The notes beneath the pieces were generated by a model. It was not told the DNA's origin. It did no database searches and worked only from the letters and a program-made list of their open reading frames with translations. The position numbers and the translations under genes are program-made. This document shows, in pieces, positions 61,850 through 64,000 of a stretch of DNA of 64,000 nucleotides (within the stretch, counting starts at the first letter, position 1; the number at the start of each line of letters is the position of its first letter). The DNA lies in assembly GCF_910589235.1 (NCBI RefSeq), contig NC_060960.1:669501-733500 (forward strand), written 5' to 3'. Origin of the DNA: Vespa crabro (Eukaryota > Arthropoda > Insecta > Hymenoptera > Vespidae).

Positions 61850-62890
61850 TTCTCCTTTCTTCTAATTCCTGTTACTTAAAGTATTTTTACTGAAGTACTT
61901 GATCCATCTGTCTTGGTTATGTTCCTTACGCCTTCTTACCATAAGTACCTTTACCAAGTTCGTTGATCAAATGTTCTTCTTCTATTTTTCAAGTCCCTTA
62001 CTTAAAGTATTAGCAACAAAACAGTTATTACACGTTCCCTCTTTTCCTTCTAAGTCTCTTGACTTAAAGTACTTCTACTAAAGTGCTTTGGTTGTGTTCT
62101 CTCCTCCCTGTTTTAAGTACCCTTACCTAAAGCTCTTTTAAAGTACCTAGGTTTTATGCTCTTTCCTCACTAAGTATCCTCCCTTAAAGTATGATACCAA
62201 AGTACATCTACTATGATTGATTATATTCCTCCCCTTCCAAGTCCTGTCACTTAAAGTACTTTTCATAAAGAATCTTGATTGTGTGTTTTATCTTTCCTTC
62301 CCAAATCCTATCATGTAAAGTATTTCCACCAAAGCACTTAATCATATGTTCCCCCTTTTCCTTCAGAGTCGTCTTAGGTAAAATACTCTTATAAAATCAC
62401 TTAGATTATATGCCCCCCCTTTACTTTTCCAAGCTGTTCTACATAAAGTAATTTCACTAAAGTACCTTGCTTATAGGCTCTTTCTTTAGTTCCTATGACC
62501 TTCTACTCACAGTACTTTCTCCAAAGCACTTGATTGCAAGATCATTCTTTCCCTTCTAAGTCCTATTACTCAAGGTACTTCTACTAATGTACTAGATTAT
62601 ATGTTCTGTAGCTTACAAGTCATTTTACCCAAAGTACTTTACCTAACAACTTCAATCATTTGTATCTTCCTCACTCAATATGCACTTATACTTAAGGTCA
62701 TACTATAAGAACCTTGATCATATATACTCTCTTTTCCTCCTGAGACTCTTTACTTAAAGTACTTTTATAAAAGAACTTTGATTTTATTTCATTCTTCACC
62801 CCACCAAGCCCTCACACTTAAAGTGCTCTTGTTAGAGTACGTTAATTAAATGTACCTCCTCTACTCCCCTAAGTATTCAATTTAAATTGT
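61850..62890 (+). repeat. RT-6 5' UTR minisatellite
   Basis: About 16-17 units of about 63 bp with the AAAGTAC core, in the same order as in RT-3. Unit-by-unit correspondence with RT-3 shows the array is inherited as a block and not re-expanded in each copy. Confidence 0.85.
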
Positions 62891-63163
62891 ATTAATGGAG
62901 CACCCACACTAGATAGTCTCTACCCACACTTTTAAGCCCTTTCATTTAAAGCATTTCTCTAAAGTACCTCAATCGTTGTCCGATCATCGCACCGCCACTC
63001 CACCATTAATGGAAGTATAACTGAGAGGTATTAAATACCTTCACCAATAATTATTATTAATATTTTCTTTTTGTTTTTTTGAAGCTTTTTCTTTCAGCTT
63101 CAAAGATTTCTTTCGGCTACATTCTTTCTTATATTTAATTAAGAATTAGCCCCTATAAATTCC
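62891..63163 (+). promoter_or_regulatory. RT-6 conserved leader before ORF1
   Basis: The same landmarks as in RT-3 are present: GTTGTCCGATCATCG, CACTCCACCATTAATGGA, a (TTA)n-like run, TTTCTTTCAGCTT and ATTTAATTAAGAA, then CC before the ATG at 63164. A role in initiation is inferred. Confidence 0.5.
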
Positions 63164-64000
63164 ATGATAGTTGCCCGTGGAGAAAAATATTCCGGAGGTA
63201 AACTAGCCTCCCATTGGAATCTCCGGGTGGTGGCTTCCCCAGGGACGCATATAGTGGTGATGAGTTGCTCGTGCAAAGCGTCGCTGAATGCAGCTAGCGC
63301 GACCCCGAAGGTGAAGGCTGGATGCTCTTCCGACGTAGGACAGCGTAGTAACGCAGCAACACGCCGGGCGAGTTGGCGGTCGTTGTCCAAGGCTGTTCAT
63401 CGATCGACCCCCAGCTGCGTTACTATCCCAGCACTGCTCGGGCCTCATCAGATGGTAGCCAGTCTTTGAGAGGCTATAGTAGTTTTGGGAAGGTGCGATA
63501 GGACATTGCTGAGGCCACCTTCTAAGGCCGTGCAAACAAATGTCGCTGACGCTAAATCGGCTGGGATTAGTTTAGGGGAAAACAGTACCAGAACAGCCGC
63601 GATAAGTCCATCCAGTACGAATAATAGACTCGTCGAACAGATCCCAGGGTGCGGATAGATAATCACGCGACCGCGAACTCGATCCTACGTCCGCATGCAT
63701 TCCGCGCATAACTCCCTGGAAGCGGAACTTACGCCCCCAGTCCCTACAAATAGCAACAACCCCCGCGACAACAGCGCCAAAGGAACGCATGAACAAGTCC
63801 CCGTAGCTCCGATAATAGAGCAAGACGCCGAGCAGGACAGCGAGGATATATCCCGGGAACTTCCGTAAACAACCCTAGAAATAGGCTACGCTCCATTGGC
63901 AATTCTTGAAGCGGACGACACACCTGAAACCACAGATGCCTTAAGCGTGGATCTTCAACTCGAGGAATCGCGGGTCACTTTTGCAGAACCCTGCGCATCC
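63164..64000 (+). pseudogene. RT-6 ORF1 (single frame with three stops; partial)
   Basis: The ATG at 63164 opens MIVARGEKYSGGKLAS. One frame can be followed for all 279 codons to the window edge without any frameshift. It is broken only by TGA at 63467, TAG at 63656 and TAA at 63866. Regions: a Ser/Ala/Cys-rich N-terminal part (residues 1-100), SLGENSTRTAAISPSSTNN (about 140-157), the basic TRPRTRSYVRM (about 168-178), a Pro/Asn-rich stretch, and an acidic tail (EQDAEQDSEDISREL; LEADDTPETTDALSVDLQ). A long shift-free frame on this strand is the best evidence that ORF1 is real. No CCHC knuckle is visible in the part present. Confidence 0.78.

Larger units (their letters stand above)
61850..64000 (+). 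mobile_element. RT-6: 5' part of the retrotransposon, running off the window
   Basis: It starts at the same base as RT-3 (ttctcct) and contains the full minisatellite 5' UTR, leader and ORF1. It is cut by the window end in the last part of ORF1. The 5' UTR shares a stretch of 162 identical bases with RT-3 (62102-62263 against 22644-22805), while its ORF1 from about 63555 is nearly identical to RT-4, so this copy is a mosaic. Confidence 0.93.

Overview
The window looks like a heterochromatic, repeat-only stretch of an animal genome, most likely an insect. The reasons are a long tandem satellite, decayed non-LTR retrotransposons of R1-like type, an irritans-type mariner, a fragment that looks like the end of a piggyBac transposase, and a 4.85-kb trinucleotide-based array. 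I see no host gene, tRNA, rRNA, CRISPR array or bacterial signal. The species cannot be named from the sequence.

Layout. About two thirds of the window is one 68-bp satellite, always in the same orientation, in seven blocks: 1-9596, 10251-13093, 15505-22357, 28484-34336, 40468-52053, 54418-57442 and 59652-61849. Monomers are strongly diverged. Some multi-monomer variant strings recur at distant places, so the array has a faded higher-order structure. Six copies or fragments of one non-LTR retrotransposon family, called RT-1 to RT-6 here and all on the + strand, interrupt it: RT-1 9597-10250, RT-2 13094-15504, RT-3 22358-28483 (the only copy running from 5' end to 3' end), RT-4 52054-54417, RT-5 57443-59651 and RT-6 61850 to the window edge. 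Between satellite blocks 4 and 5 lie a full-length dead mariner (34337-35616) and, directly abutting it, a (AAT)-based array (35617-40467).

The composite retrotransposon reads: an array of about 63-bp minisatellite units, a conserved leader, ORF1 (Ser/Ala/Asn-rich, about 290 codons), ORF2 (apurinic-type endonuclease, linker, reverse transcriptase with YADD, C-terminal CxC...H...C knuckle), and a roughly 470-bp 3' UTR with two hairpins. No copy is intact. RT-3 has a stop in place of the YADD tyrosine. RT-5 keeps YADD but lacks its 5' half. RT-2 has an internal deletion of the RT core. RT-4 has the best endonuclease.

The main discovery candidate is target specificity. Every inspectable true 3' end (RT-2, RT-3, RT-5) stops immediately before the same satellite bases (actgtcggatttggaga). 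The 5' ends of RT-2, RT-3, RT-4 and RT-6 follow the same bases, although RT-2 and RT-4 are 5'-truncated. This is the pattern of target-primed reverse transcription into one fixed position of the satellite monomer, with a target duplication of about 16-17 bp. Satellite, element and later exchange (conversion tracts, duplicated flanks, split copies) appear to have evolved together.
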